Below the pieces are notes generated by a model that was not told where the DNA came from, ran no database searches, and saw only the letters and a program-made list of their open reading frames with translations. Position numbers and translations under genes: made by a program. DNA of 64,000 bases from assembly GCF_900129865.1 (NCBI RefSeq), contig NZ_FQXD01000002.1, forward strand, positions 310,001 through 374,000, in the 5' to 3' direction. The DNA comes from Virgibacillus chiguensis (lineage in GTDB: Bacteria; Bacillota; Bacilli; Bacillales; Amphibacillaceae). Each line of letters begins with the position of its first letter. The first letter of the stretch is position 1. Below are positions 27,389 to 37,430 of the stretch, one piece after another.

Positions 27389-28150
27389 CTCCCTACCTTA
27401 AAAACAAATAAACAAAAGATTCTTGTGAAATTTCATAAACATAGTAATGTAACAAAGCTTGCTTTAATGTTAATAGCAATTTTTCTGCTTCTCCATACCA
27501 ACCTCCCTTTCTTAGAAATTCGAAGTTTTACCCTAAAGATAAGATATGGAATTACAGATTTCCTGGAATTTTAATATATCAATGCATCCCTCAAGCGTTC
27601 ATGACCTAATCTTATGAGTACAAAAAGAGGAGAAAATAAACCTAAAATATAAATTTAATACGGAGTTACTCTTCTCCTTGTTTTCCATCCTTTTTTCTTC
27701 TCTGGAAGAATAGAATCAATGGAGTAGCAACCAGTAATGGAATTAAAATTTTCAGAATCACAAAAGGAAGAAAAATAGATTTTTAAGAAAAAAGTGGTTT
27801 AAACATGTTATCTCTTTAAATGCTAATTTAAGTACTGATGCTAGTTTAACCGTGTGATTTTTTATCCCTAGTGTATTAACTTTATTCGGAAAGGCGAGCA
27901 TAGATAGCCTTGTTCGGTCATCCAACTCTTATAACAGCTAGCTTTTGACTGTCGAACCATGCGAGTAAAGGTAACTAATTATTCATGTACACGTATAAAG
28001 AAGCATGCTTTTAAAAAACTTTGTAGTTTGAAACAGACATTTATATCTTGTCCAAGAAGGAAGCTGTAGTGGAAAGCAAGGGAACACTTACTAGCCATCC
28101 CCTTGCTTATCTTTTTTATTCTAAAAGTACAAGCTACAATAATATCAAAT
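27389..28150. other. Gap in the T7 block with a membrane-tail remnant
   Basis: About 760 bases without a clear gene. On the minus strand 27666-27761 encodes VILKILIPLLVATPLILFFQ then RRKKDGKQGEE and a stop: a hydrophobic helix with a basic tail, like the end of a membrane protein. It has no start or ribosome site and an in-frame stop upstream, so it is probably a remnant. A hairpin at 28074-28108 (AAGCAAGGG/CCCTTGCTT) lies just past the DUF4176-like gene. Confidence 0.5.
28074..28108. terminator. Terminator-like hairpin after the DUF4176-like gene
   Basis: A nine-base stem AAGCAAGGG/CCCTTGCTT with a long loop. A T run follows on the plus strand only, so its use by the minus-strand genes is uncertain. 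Confidence 0.4.
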
Positions 28151-28453
28151 CTAACAATCAATGGTAAATTTAGGGTATTTAACTTCAGTAATTTTTTTAT
28201 TATATTCTTTTTGAAATAATTCTTCCTGTTCATCTATATACCCTTCAAAAAACACCTTATCAATATTTTCATGATTGAAGAAGTACACCTGTTCTTCAAT
28301 CTTTCCAGTAGGATATATAGATGCTGAATAATCAAAATACCCTATAACCCCCTCTTTATTATACAAGGGGGCTCTATTTATAATCATTAACTTTATATCC
28401 CCATTTTTCAATTGAACTACGCTCCCTATTGGTAATATTTCCAATATAAACAC
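28151..28453 (-). CDS. DUF4176-like T7 accessory protein
   Basis: About 100 residues beginning MFILEILPIGSVVQLKNGD and containing LMIINRAPLY, then a YPTGKI turn, FNHENIDKVFFEGY and DEQEELF. This is the pattern of DUF4176 proteins, which lie next to LXG effectors in Firmicutes and have been linked to effector loading. The start is ambiguous: a GTG at 28453 is two bases after GGAGG, while a TTG nine bases later has a longer spacing. It follows the small multi-pass membrane gene by 19 bases in the toxin operon. Confidence 0.7.
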   Translation of the reverse strand: MFILEILPIGSVVQLKNGDIKLMIINRAPLYNKEGVIGYFDYSASIYPTGKIEEQVYFFNHENIDKVFFEGYIDEQEELFQKEYNKKITEVKYPKFTIDC

Positions 28454-28472
28454 ATCCTCCGCAAAAGAATTT

Positions 28473-29018
28473 TTATAAGTGAATATTTTTATTTTGAAAT
28501 CCTCTTAAAATTTTCAATCTAGAAAGCGGTCTATTTATTAATATTATAAACAACGGAACGCTTCCTAAAGAACCAATTATTAAAAGTTCCATTTGTTGGA
28601 AAATAAAAAACAGAACAGATCCTATCACAAACATGACTAGGCTAATTCCCCCTCCTAGATTGACTTCAAGGCGATATTGATTTTCACCTTCTGTAGCGTA
28701 TTTTTTCATACTCTCTTGATTTAAAAAAATATTTTCATCTGTTTTCTGAATATAATAATGACTATATACAAATTTAGCTATAAAAAAGCAAACACCGTTA
28801 GCTATAGCAAACAAAGTAATATTTAATAGCACTCCTTTATATGGTTGATAAATTTGATTTATAAATTGTGAACCATAGAGAACTACAAAAAACAGTAAAA
28901 TATATATTAGAGATGACTTTTCTCGATGAGGGAACTTATAAAGTTTATTATTTTTATCATCAAAAAATAATGTGTAAATTTCTTTTTCTCTATATATTGG
29001 AATTAATTTATTTTTCAC
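28473..29018 (-). CDS. Small multi-pass membrane protein, candidate immunity protein for the LXG toxin
   Basis: 181 residues with four or five predicted membrane segments after a short soluble start (IPIYREKEIYTLFFDDKNNK). The pattern of a Tyr/Phe/Asp-rich N-terminus then about five helices recalls DUF443 proteins, the TsaI family that protects against TspA in Staphylococcus aureus. I cannot prove homology by eye. The GTG start at 29018 has AAGGAG eight bases upstream. It begins 30 bases after the LXG gene, the normal place for a cognate immunity gene, and a membrane location fits a membrane-inserting toxin. Confidence 0.65.
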   Translation of the reverse strand: MKNKLIPIYREKEIYTLFFDDKNNKLYKFPHREKSSLIYILLFFVVLYGSQFINQIYQPYKGVLLNITLFAIANGVCFFIAKFVYSHYYIQKTDENIFLNQESMKKYATEGENQYRLEVNLGGGISLVMFVIGSVLFFIFQQMELLIIGSLGSVPLFIILINRPLSRLKILRGFQNKNIHL

Positions 29019-29048
29019 TACCCCACTCCTTATATACTATACAAATAA

Positions 29049-30386
29049 TTAATTAAATATAGATCCTAGATTACCAAAAAAACCAGCTACTGCATCGCCT
29101 ATTTTTTCACTAGCAACTACAACACTATCGCCTACATCCTGAAAAGTTGATGCAATTTTTTCTTTATTGTCATAGTATAAGTCAAACAACATTGACCCTG
29201 ACACTCCTACCATAAACCCTACTGGCGCACCAATTCCTCCACCAATTAATGTACCTATTTGGGCTCCAATTAATCCAGCCCCTAAGTGTCCTGTAGATTT
29301 CAAAGCTGCATCAGTAATTTCTTCACCTTTATACAGTTGAATACCAAAATCAACTACTGAACCTATAATTGGAACACGAATACTAGCTGCTGATCTAAGC
29401 ATTTGCTTTGCTATTGAAGGAGGCTCATATTGTAATGCTTGAGTACCGTAGGGCCCCACAGTTACTAGACCTCTATCTATAAAAATTGATGTATTATCTT
29501 TCACCCATTTATTAATTGATTCCGCAATAGGCTTTGATATTTCTTCAGTTAACTTAGAAGTAGCAGCATTTCTTAAAAAAGCTGTTCCCGTACTAATTAC
29601 TCCCTGTAAGATAGAATCATATGTTTCCATACTTATTATCCCTTGCTCATAATCTTCCTTAGCTTTATTTATAATCACCTTGGAACCCCGATCAAGATTT
29701 TCCAATTTTTTCTTTTCTTCGCTAGAATTATTTACATAGTCTTTTAAAACAGGTAATCCTACATAAGCTATTGAGAATGTATGACCTTCAAAGTGACCTT
29801 GATCTTTTTTCTTGTCAAAGTTATTTATTGTAACATCGATATGATGTAATAGTTCTTTCATTTGTAAGTCATGTTGTTTTCCTTCTGTTGTAAATAAAGC
29901 AAATTTCTCTTCTAAATTTTTAATTTCTTTCTTTAATCTCCTTTGGTCATTTTCAACAAATGAGAAATCTGGGGTAGTAGTGCTACTTATATCTCCTACA
30001 TTACTTATCGTTCTGTTAATAGATTGATGTTCAAAGTTAATTTTCTCATACTGTTCATTTACGTCCATATTTATATCTTGCAAGTGATTTTTTTCTATTT
30101 TTGTAGATTTATTTGAATCTACCTCAGATACAAATAAATCTATATGATTTCCTAAATAGTTTTTCACATCTAAAAACAGCCTTTGGTAAACATCTATAAT
30201 CGTCAAATGAAAGTCACCAAAATATTGTTTTGCTTGTTTTGCAGCTTTTCCTGAAAAAGACTCTATTGCAATAATTTGTTCAATATCTTTTTTAACTCGT
30301 TCCAAGATAGAATCAATTTCTGAAGATGCAACCTTTAAATCATCTGATAATCTAAAAACTTCAGACATATCAACTTTATCTCCCAT
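29049..30386 (-). CDS. LXG-family T7SS toxin with glycine-zipper C-terminus
   Basis: 445 residues. The N-terminal 200 or so are helical and start MGDKVDMSEVFRLSDDLK, the LXG-domain pattern used for export by type VIIb systems. The C-terminus (about residues 366-397) is a glycine zipper, GAGLIGAQIGTLIGGG then IGAPVGFMVG, followed by an amphipathic tail. This is the architecture of TspA and TelE, which insert in target membranes and depolarise them. The ATG at 30386 has GAGGAGGG at a good distance; the longer frame to 30449 overlaps the preceding gene. It lies downstream of essC and two helical partner genes and upstream of a membrane protein gene. No nuclease or ADP-ribosyl motif is seen. Confidence 0.85.
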   Translation of the reverse strand: MGDKVDMSEVFRLSDDLKVASSEIDSILERVKKDIEQIIAIESFSGKAAKQAKQYFGDFHLTIIDVYQRLFLDVKNYLGNHIDLFVSEVDSNKSTKIEKNHLQDINMDVNEQYEKINFEHQSINRTISNVGDISSTTTPDFSFVENDQRRLKKEIKNLEEKFALFTTEGKQHDLQMKELLHHIDVTINNFDKKKDQGHFEGHTFSIAYVGLPVLKDYVNNSSEEKKKLENLDRGSKVIINKAKEDYEQGIISMETYDSILQGVISTGTAFLRNAATSKLTEEISKPIAESINKWVKDNTSIFIDRGLVTVGPYGTQALQYEPPSIAKQMLRSAASIRVPIIGSVVDFGIQLYKGEEITDAALKSTGHLGAGLIGAQIGTLIGGGIGAPVGFMVGVSGSMLFDLYYDNKEKIASTFQDVGDSVVVASEKIGDAVAGFFGNLGSIFN

Positions 30387-30399
30387 TTTTATCCCTCCT

Positions 30400-30714
30400 C
30401 TAATAACGTAAAGGTTGTGGTCCAGATATATGAAAATCATTATCTGCATAGCCAGCTAGCTTTTTATCATTCTCATACATTTTCTCACCTATATCTTCTA
30501 ATGAGGTGATATCTTTTTGCAATAATGTTTTGTATTTTTGAAGCAACTCAATTGCTTTTATTATATTTTCTAGATCATTAACAAATGGTTTTACATTTGT
30601 TCTATCAAAAGATCGACTAGTTTTAATACTAGACTCCAAATCGGACACAGAAGATCTTAACTTACCTATCTTTGATCTAAATTGCTCTATGTGAATACTA
30701 ACTTCCTCTGACAT
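30400..30714 (-). CDS. YwqI-like small helical LXG partner (DUF5344-type)
   Basis: 104 residues, almost wholly helical and hydrophilic, starting MSEEVSIHIEQFRSKIGKL. In position and type it matches YwqI of the B. subtilis ywqHIJ toxin operon: a WXG100-sized partner that pairs with the LXG helix bundle to present the toxin for export. It ends 13 bases before the LXG start and begins six bases after the YwqH-like gene. The ATG has a good AAAGGAG site. Confidence 0.72.
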   Translation of the reverse strand: MSEEVSIHIEQFRSKIGKLRSSVSDLESSIKTSRSFDRTNVKPFVNDLENIIKAIELLQKYKTLLQKDITSLEDIGEKMYENDKKLAGYADNDFHISGPQPLRY

Positions 30715-30720
30715 GTAGAA

Positions 30721-31131
30721 TTACTCCTTTCTAGAAATTTCTCTATCAATAGAAGTGAGTGTATTTTGTAAACTCATGATGCCAGTTTCATATGAATTTA
30801 TCTTTCTCTCATAAAGCATGATATCTTCTTCTATTCTTTGCTTAACATCTTCTGTCTTTAGAATAAAGCTTCTTATGCTACTTTTATACACATTATAGTA
30901 CTTATTAAATTCAGTTACTTTTGCCCCCTTCCATCTATTTTCATCAACTGGTAGGTTATCTATAGAACGCTTAGTTGTTTCCATTTCTGTAATGCTTGCT
31001 TCTAATTCTCTAGCCGCATCTTTTAATCTAATTACCTTAGAATTTAAGATATCAATTTGATTCCTTGCGTTTGCAATACCAGCTAATGTCGAACCCCTCT
31101 GCTCCCGCAAAAGACTTAATGATGTGCTCAT
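30721..31131 (-). CDS. YwqH-like helical LXG partner (DUF5082-type)
   Basis: 136 residues of coiled-coil character, beginning MSTSLSLLREQRGSTLAG and containing NRWKGAKVTEFNKYY, which resembles the W-x-G turn of WXG100-like hairpins. This is the DUF5082/YwqH pattern. Such proteins form a complex with the LXG domain and a second partner for targeting to EssC. It starts 13 bases after the essC stop, so the toxin genes are probably transcribed with the apparatus. Confidence 0.72.
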   Translation of the reverse strand: MSTSLSLLREQRGSTLAGIANARNQIDILNSKVIRLKDAARELEASITEMETTKRSIDNLPVDENRWKGAKVTEFNKYYNVYKSSIRSFILKTEDVKQRIEEDIMLYERKINSYETGIMSLQNTLTSIDREISRKE

Positions 31132-31144
31132 CCCTCACTCCCCC

Positions 31145-34100
31145 TTATTCAGGTATTTTCAATTTTGTATGCTGATGATCCATTGCTAAATAACATTCAA
31201 ATGGATTTGGATATTTTTCCTGTCTAATAAATGGTTGCTTGAATATATCCTGATCGCCAAGTCGCATACTCATCAATCCTACTATGGCTTGCGAACGTAT
31301 ATACTTAGCAACTTGTTCAAAGCTCAGTCCAATATAACTGTAATCCCCTATAAATATGAAATGGATGCCGGTCTTTTTGCCCTGTTCTATTAGAAGGGTT
31401 ATTTCATCCACTTCTAATTGAGTGCGATCACAAAAATCTTTTACATCGGCAATAAGAACAAGCCATCTAACATTCTCCCCCGTTGTCTGTTTAGTACGGA
31501 TGTTAATTTCTGTCATAAGATCATTTTTCACAGAAATAACTCCTTCTTTTTCAGATATATATGCATGTAGGCTTTTTCCAATGTCGGACAGTTGTTGTTC
31601 TGCCGTATCAATTAACATCGTTTGATAAAAACCAGAAAGAAGAGACATATTTTTTGCTAATGATTGACGTAATCTATCTAAACCATCTTGCCGATCACTT
31701 ACAACAGTTAAATGACCATGTTGGATTGGATCAAAAGCAAGTGGTTGTACTTCCTCAAATTCCAATCCTAGGGGGACTTGCATTTCTTTTACAAGTTGTT
31801 TTGTCTTTCTGTTGTTTTTAAACTTCTCAAAGTCAACCACTCCTTCAGGCATCATCGGAATTTCCTCTGGTAATTCACCATCCCAGAATGCTGCCATTTC
31901 TTTTGCAGTTGCTTGAATCGCATCAATAATTGCTAATGTCTCTTCTCCTTCTGCAGGAAGCATGGTTTGGAATAATGCTGGTTCGTCCAGCTTAATCATC
32001 CCTCTTCCTGGTATTTCTTCAATTTCAATCTCTGTCCTACCGACAATTCCACGAGCTTCGGTTTCTTCAATTAAATAAAGTGGAATTTGAGTTTTAATAT
32101 TCGACAATAACGGCATGCGCATAGCACTTTGTCGTCCGGCACTGATGGCTAGATGAATGCCAATACTTGCACCCTCTCTAGCAATTTGTGTAATTAGCTT
32201 TTCGAACTCATCAGAGAATGCTGCATCACGGACAGAATCATAGTTATCAATAACAATTAATTGATTTTCCACTATATCTCCGCTCGCTTTTTCATACATA
32301 TCCATACTTGCAACGCCATAATTGCTTAACTTCTGTTTCCGTTCCTTGATTTTACTGCTCATAAGACGGATGAATTTAGCTACTTTCTCTTCCTCATCCA
32401 GTAGCATCGTATCCGCAACATGTGGTAACGATTTTAACGGTAGTAAACCATTGGTACCAAAATCTAGTAAATACACATGTAAATGTTCAGGATGGTGCTG
32501 ATGCACAAGATTCATAGTAACTGTTTGCAAGAACGTTGATTTTCCGTAGCCCGGGCTGGAAAAAACAGCAATATGTCCATGTTTCGTTAAATCAAGCGTA
32601 AGTGGTGATTGCGATTGTAATTCTGGCTGGTCTAGTAAACCTAATGTAACGACTAGCGATTTCTTGCTTTCCTCTTGCCAAATTTCTTTAAAATGAACAT
32701 CATGTATTTCCTTTGGCAATATTCGTTCTGGTAACGGTGGAAGCCATGGTCTTGGAAGAGGATCAATTTGGCATTTTTCTGTGTAAGTAGCAATATAATC
32801 AATCACCGCTTCCAATTCAGTTGGTTTTTTCTCCACATCTTGTTTATTGGCCAATCCACTTAAATCCTCAGTAAGAATATCATATTGACCTAAGTCATTA
32901 ATCGCATAAACCGTTGTATCTATAAATTCATGATCTTCTTTATCTGGCACGTAATCTGCACCACTCCACGCACTTTGAAACAGTTCATAGATTTCATTGT
33001 TCCCAACTTGCAAGTACGCCCGTCCTGGTAACGTAATCTCCGCTGCATCAGGTGTTTTCAATATTTCATTCGAATCACTCGCATTTTGTACTTTGAGTGC
33101 CAATTTAAATTTTGAGTTCGACCAAATTTGGTCATCGACAACTCCACTTGGTTTTTGTGTTGCAAGTATAAGATGGATGCCCAGAGAACGCCCAATTCTC
33201 GCAGTGGATACAAGCTCTTTCATAAAATCTGGCTGTTCGGATTTCAGTTCTGCAAATTCGTCCGAAATCAAAAACAAGTGTGGCATCGCTTCGCTTGCTT
33301 TACCTTGCTTGTAAAGCTTCTGATATTGATTAATATGATTGACATTATGCTCCCCAAATAGCCGTTGACGTTTTTGCAGCTCTGCTTTTATCGAAGCGAG
33401 CGCCCGCATTGATTGCGCTTTATCCAAATTCGTTATCGTTCCTAACAAATGTGGCATGTCATGAAATAAATTTGCCATTCCACCGCCCTTATAATCTATG
33501 AGTAAAAAGGCAACTTCATAAGGATGAAAATTGATCCCTAAAGACAAAATATAGGACTGAATAATTTCAGATTTCCCTGAACCAGTTGTACCAGCAACAA
33601 GACCATGTGGACCATGAGCCTTCTCATGTAAGTTTAATTGAACGATATCTTCTTTACCCCGAAGACCTAATGGAACGGCTAAACTTTTATACGTTTCATT
33701 TACCTTCCAACGATGTTCAATATTTAAATCCGTTACATTTTCCACATCATACATTTCTAGAAAAGTCACTTTTTCAGGTATAGAGTTTTTTAGATTTTGT
33801 AGATGATTGATCGGTGCCAAGGCACGGGTTATTTCTTCCTTATCAAACCCTTCCGGATAATGATCCAGATGGAATTTTTTATTCACTAATTCTCCTTCTT
33901 CTAATAAAATGTTTCCATGCTTTGCATCACGAATGTCGATAACCGTTTTCACATGTTCTGGAAGTGCCTGCATGACATCTTGCACAAATACTAAGGACAC
34001 ACCAATTTCACTTAGATCTTCATTGAAAAATTCCATAATAATATGATCTAATATCATCTTCTCATCTGTAATAAGTACGATATAATGGGGAGAAAAATAA

Positions 34101-35599
34101 AGCTTTTCATTTTTGTTCGTTTTCTCTTCTATGGTTTGTCTACGTTCTTTTAATAATTGGTACAAGGAATACAACACTTGATCACGAGAACGTTCGTGAT
34201 ATATAAACCCGCGCACGTTAACATCTCTTAAACTAGCATGTGGTAGCCAGCGCATCCAATCCCATTCTTGTTTTTCTTCTTCTGGAAAAATTGTAATAAA
34301 TTGCACGTCGTGATAACTATGAAATAATGCAAGTTGTGTAACTAATAACTGCAACTGCTCTAACACAAGCGGACGATGACCGATGTAGCCAACAGGTCCT
34401 TTGGTTAATGATGTAACAACGGGTACATTTTCAATTTCTTTATATTGAGATAAGAGCTCTCTTGCTTGATCTATAAGTTCATCCTTTTCTTGGGTAAATT
34501 CTTCATCATTAAAGTCAATTTTAAAGCTAGATGAAACCGTTCCTAAACCCGCACGAAAATGCAGGAAATCATGCTGATACATGGTTTTTTCATAAATTCT
34601 TGCCTCCATATTTCTAACCATATCTCTAATCGTTACGATATCAGGATAATGATAAAATAAAGCGTGGCGTTGCTCCTCACTTACTAAGTACAGTTCTTTC
34701 GTTTTCCGTTGCAAATACGCTTTATATGTCTCTTCACGATGTTTCATATCCGCTTTATATTTTTTAACACTTTTCACATAGGAAGTAATCGAAAATATTA
34801 TCGTGACAATGGTGATCGATAGCATCACGATGATGTAAACCCCTCTAGGTTGAATTAGTGAAATAACGATCAGTGCTACAACCATTACTATTGGAGGTAC
34901 GATCGTTCTTGCCAATTGTTCACTAGGCTTTGAAGGCTTATGTGCTGGTTTAGCAATCGTTCGATCTTCTTCAGGTTCCCGATAAATAATTCTAGGTGAA
35001 CGATGATAATCTGGATACTCCCCGCTGTAAGGAGTAGTCACTTCTACCAATTCCACAAGCTTACTTGTAAAATCAAGATGTGATGTCATCACTTGTAATT
35101 CCTTTTCACCTACGCAAAACATCGTTCCAGCAACAAATAATTGGTCTCCAGGACATACGACTGCTTGCTTTTCAACAGCCTTAAAGTTATGAAAAATGGT
35201 TGCACCATTATTTTCTAGCTGAAAAGTAAACCCATTTTCCTGTCTGTGCAAGACAAAATCAACAGACGAATTAGGTAGCATAATATCATCATATGAATGC
35301 GTGCCAACCGTTATTGTTTCTACACCTGCAGCGTCATAGAATCTGGTTTCTTCCCTATGTAACAAATATAATTCCAACAGATGATCCGCTTCAGGGAGAG
35401 ACAGTTGTTTTTCTAATTTTGCTTCCCCAATAAAAGCCTCGTTGCCATTCCACATTAGTTTATGTGTTTGCTCTAAGTTGGAAAAAGTTATATTATCTGA
35501 CCAGCTATTACCAATTATCATTTCCTTTTTTTCTTGATCTGGTAAATGGCATTTATGCAATTGATTATCATAAGTGACCATGAGTATTTTGTTTGCCAT
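31145..35599 (-). CDS. essC: Type VII secretion ATPase EssC
   Basis: The 1484-residue motor and channel of the T7b system. The N-terminal 190 residues form two FHA-like domains. Two membrane helices follow at about 230-275, then three FtsK/SpoIIIE-type ATPase domains. D1 has Walker A GTTGSGKSE near 675 with Walker B LLIDYKGGG and LISDEFAEL. D2 has SSPGYGKST near 1015. D3 near 1300 (VVSDRQDGLDR) lacks a proper P-loop, as is usual. The length matches EssC/YukBA. The far C-terminus, which in staphylococci specifies the effector set, ends at 31145, immediately followed by the LXG module. The translation is intact. Confidence 0.95.
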   Translation of the reverse strand: MANKILMVTYDNQLHKCHLPDQEKKEMIIGNSWSDNITFSNLEQTHKLMWNGNEAFIGEAKLEKQLSLPEADHLLELYLLHREETRFYDAAGVETITVGTHSYDDIMLPNSSVDFVLHRQENGFTFQLENNGATIFHNFKAVEKQAVVCPGDQLFVAGTMFCVGEKELQVMTSHLDFTSKLVELVEVTTPYSGEYPDYHRSPRIIYREPEEDRTIAKPAHKPSKPSEQLARTIVPPIVMVVALIVISLIQPRGVYIIVMLSITIVTIIFSITSYVKSVKKYKADMKHREETYKAYLQRKTKELYLVSEEQRHALFYHYPDIVTIRDMVRNMEARIYEKTMYQHDFLHFRAGLGTVSSSFKIDFNDEEFTQEKDELIDQARELLSQYKEIENVPVVTSLTKGPVGYIGHRPLVLEQLQLLVTQLALFHSYHDVQFITIFPEEEKQEWDWMRWLPHASLRDVNVRGFIYHERSRDQVLYSLYQLLKERRQTIEEKTNKNEKLYFSPHYIVLITDEKMILDHIIMEFFNEDLSEIGVSLVFVQDVMQALPEHVKTVIDIRDAKHGNILLEEGELVNKKFHLDHYPEGFDKEEITRALAPINHLQNLKNSIPEKVTFLEMYDVENVTDLNIEHRWKVNETYKSLAVPLGLRGKEDIVQLNLHEKAHGPHGLVAGTTGSGKSEIIQSYILSLGINFHPYEVAFLLIDYKGGGMANLFHDMPHLLGTITNLDKAQSMRALASIKAELQKRQRLFGEHNVNHINQYQKLYKQGKASEAMPHLFLISDEFAELKSEQPDFMKELVSTARIGRSLGIHLILATQKPSGVVDDQIWSNSKFKLALKVQNASDSNEILKTPDAAEITLPGRAYLQVGNNEIYELFQSAWSGADYVPDKEDHEFIDTTVYAINDLGQYDILTEDLSGLANKQDVEKKPTELEAVIDYIATYTEKCQIDPLPRPWLPPLPERILPKEIHDVHFKEIWQEESKKSLVVTLGLLDQPELQSQSPLTLDLTKHGHIAVFSSPGYGKSTFLQTVTMNLVHQHHPEHLHVYLLDFGTNGLLPLKSLPHVADTMLLDEEEKVAKFIRLMSSKIKERKQKLSNYGVASMDMYEKASGDIVENQLIVIDNYDSVRDAAFSDEFEKLITQIAREGASIGIHLAISAGRQSAMRMPLLSNIKTQIPLYLIEETEARGIVGRTEIEIEEIPGRGMIKLDEPALFQTMLPAEGEETLAIIDAIQATAKEMAAFWDGELPEEIPMMPEGVVDFEKFKNNRKTKQLVKEMQVPLGLEFEEVQPLAFDPIQHGHLTVVSDRQDGLDRLRQSLAKNMSLLSGFYQTMLIDTAEQQLSDIGKSLHAYISEKEGVISVKNDLMTEINIRTKQTTGENVRWLVLIADVKDFCDRTQLEVDEITLLIEQGKKTGIHFIFIGDYSYIGLSFEQVAKYIRSQAIVGLMSMRLGDQDIFKQPFIRQEKYPNPFECYLAMDHQHTKLKIPE

Positions 35600-35763
35600 T
35601 ACGTTTCTCCCTCTCTAAAACGTTACAATATAAAATATGTGGACAGTTTCTGGACGCCAATGTTTATACTACGCAAGATATACGGCGCTTGATGTCATAC
35701 CTGTAATGAACGTGTGTATCGATGAAGCAACACGAAAGATTAATTTAATAGATGGCTAAAAAG

Positions 35764-37053
35764 CTATTTTTCCTTTTCTTTGTCACCACTATCTTCTTTC
35801 TTTTTATTGTCCTCATTTGATTGCGCTTCTTGTTCTGTTTGGTTAGTATCTTCCGCCTCTGACTCACTTGCCGGTACTGTTTCTTCATCCTCGTCTTGTA
35901 AATCAAACTCCTCACGGTACTGTTCTAGTTCATCTTGTAACTTTTTAACAGTCTTTTCTCTCTCTGATCCTGTTAAGTCTGGATTGTTTTTAGCTTCCTC
36001 TATCTTTTGAATAAGTCCGTGTATAATTAAGACAGGGTCATCAATGTACTTGGCCTTTTCAAGCGATGTATCAAATTCTCCCCTGCCATTATAAATCCAA
36101 TAGGCTAAGTAATCAGGATCACTTTTCAAACTGACATTTTTTAAAATAACTTCCTTCTCTGCATCAGGTAAGTTTTCCACGTTAATATAGGAATGAGCTA
36201 AAATATACATCGTTTGAATCGGTAGCTTTTCTGGATCTTCCCCCTCTAAAGTGGAAATAACATCGCCATAGGAAGAAGCCAAATACTCACCGTGAGCTTC
36301 TAATAGATTATCTTGGTAAGGTGCTTTTATAATGCCGTAATAAATGACGGGAACGGTTAACAATACGGAAACGATAATCATAATAATCGAAAGTTGCTTA
36401 AATAAACGAAAGCGTTTCGTTGGTACAACTGTCATCGTTTGTTCTGTTTTGACTTGTTCTTCCTGATAACTTTTATACAATAAATCCTTGAGCTCTGCTA
36501 AGTCGGCTACTTCACTTACCTGTCGTTGGAATTCGGTTTCCGTTGCATTTTGTAATGACCCATGATAAAGCTGATCAAAATTAAATTTTTTAGAGAATAA
36601 AGCGATCGCATAGCATTTTAATTGTTTTAAAAAATCTGCTTCATCCCATTCATAAGGTGGTACAAGCTTGCGAATACCTCGATAGATAACAACAGGCATC
36701 AGATTATCATTAACCATCAGGTTATCAGGATGAAGCACAAAAGTTATCCTCGTGTTCAAAATAGGCTCTAATTGCAACATGTTGCAAAGTAATCGTAATT
36801 TTTCATTTCTATGTAATTGCAGTAGATGATCCCAGTTTTTCCATCTAGGCTCTAACTTAAATGTAAATTGAAATGCATCTTTTTCTTCCTCTATAGTAAG
36901 CGGGGCAAAAAAATCAGAAGGATGTAACATGATATCCATTTGGCGAACATCATGTACAGCGGTTTGTGATTTCGGTAAACGCATTTTCCAATTAGTTTGA
37001 TCCATTTCAAATTGCAATGTGAGGTTTTCAAATTCGATTGTTTTTTCCTTCAT
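35764..37053 (-). CDS. essB: Type VII secretion protein EssB
   Basis: 429 residues. The N-terminal 210 form a pseudokinase-like cytoplasmic domain. A single membrane helix (LSIIMIIVSVLLTVPVIYYG, about residues 222-241) and an extracellular helical domain follow. The last 60 residues are a long Glu/Asp/Lys-rich tail. This is the EssB/YukC plan; the protein links EssC to the rest of the core. It lies 113 bases after esaB and 164 before essC. The very acidic tail is longer than I would expect, but such tails vary. Confidence 0.92.
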   Translation of the reverse strand: MKEKTIEFENLTLQFEMDQTNWKMRLPKSQTAVHDVRQMDIMLHPSDFFAPLTIEEEKDAFQFTFKLEPRWKNWDHLLQLHRNEKLRLLCNMLQLEPILNTRITFVLHPDNLMVNDNLMPVVIYRGIRKLVPPYEWDEADFLKQLKCYAIALFSKKFNFDQLYHGSLQNATETEFQRQVSEVADLAELKDLLYKSYQEEQVKTEQTMTVVPTKRFRLFKQLSIIMIIVSVLLTVPVIYYGIIKAPYQDNLLEAHGEYLASSYGDVISTLEGEDPEKLPIQTMYILAHSYINVENLPDAEKEVILKNVSLKSDPDYLAYWIYNGRGEFDTSLEKAKYIDDPVLIIHGLIQKIEEAKNNPDLTGSEREKTVKKLQDELEQYREEFDLQDEDEETVPASESEAEDTNQTEQEAQSNEDNKKKEDSGDKEKEK

Positions 37054-37166
37054 TTCCCATTAACTCCTTTGTCCTCCAGTAAAAATGCATATTCCGCTTA
37101 CAACACGACATATTGTGTCAAGCTCGATCATTTTAGCAATCATTCATATAAGCCATATGTTTCTTG

Positions 37167-37418
37167 TTATTGAACAACTAATATATCTCCATCTGTAACA
37201 GGGTAATCGATGATATAATCATCATCTGCAATGAACAGCTTCTTCGTGGTAACTTTGATGGCATAGTAAGAATGATCTGGTAGCGTAATATGTAGAGCAT
37301 CTGTTACATAATAGAGTAATTGTTTTACCGTTAATTGTGTGGGGATACGGAGGTCGTAAACTCCGCATCCAATGTAGTTAAAATCCATTGTCACATTAAT
37401 ATGGGTATCTTGTGCCAT
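37167..37418 (-). CDS. esaB: Ubiquitin-like T7SS protein EsaB
   Basis: 83 residues with a beta-grasp, ubiquitin-like profile (YDLRIPTQLTVKQLLYYV, ending DGDILVVQ), as in EsaB/YukD. This small cytoplasmic protein is needed for or modulates T7b secretion. It follows essA by 12 bases and fits the staphylococcal gene order. Confidence 0.88.
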   Translation of the reverse strand: MAQDTHINVTMDFNYIGCGVYDLRIPTQLTVKQLLYYVTDALHITLPDHSYYAIKVTTKKLFIADDDYIIDYPVTDGDILVVQ

Positions 37419-37430
37419 TTGTTATTTCTC

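Noticed and set aside
29049-30386. LXG protein as a nuclease toxin
   Set aside because: No H-N-H, EndoU, YeeF-type or other nuclease motif is visible; the C-terminus is a glycine zipper.
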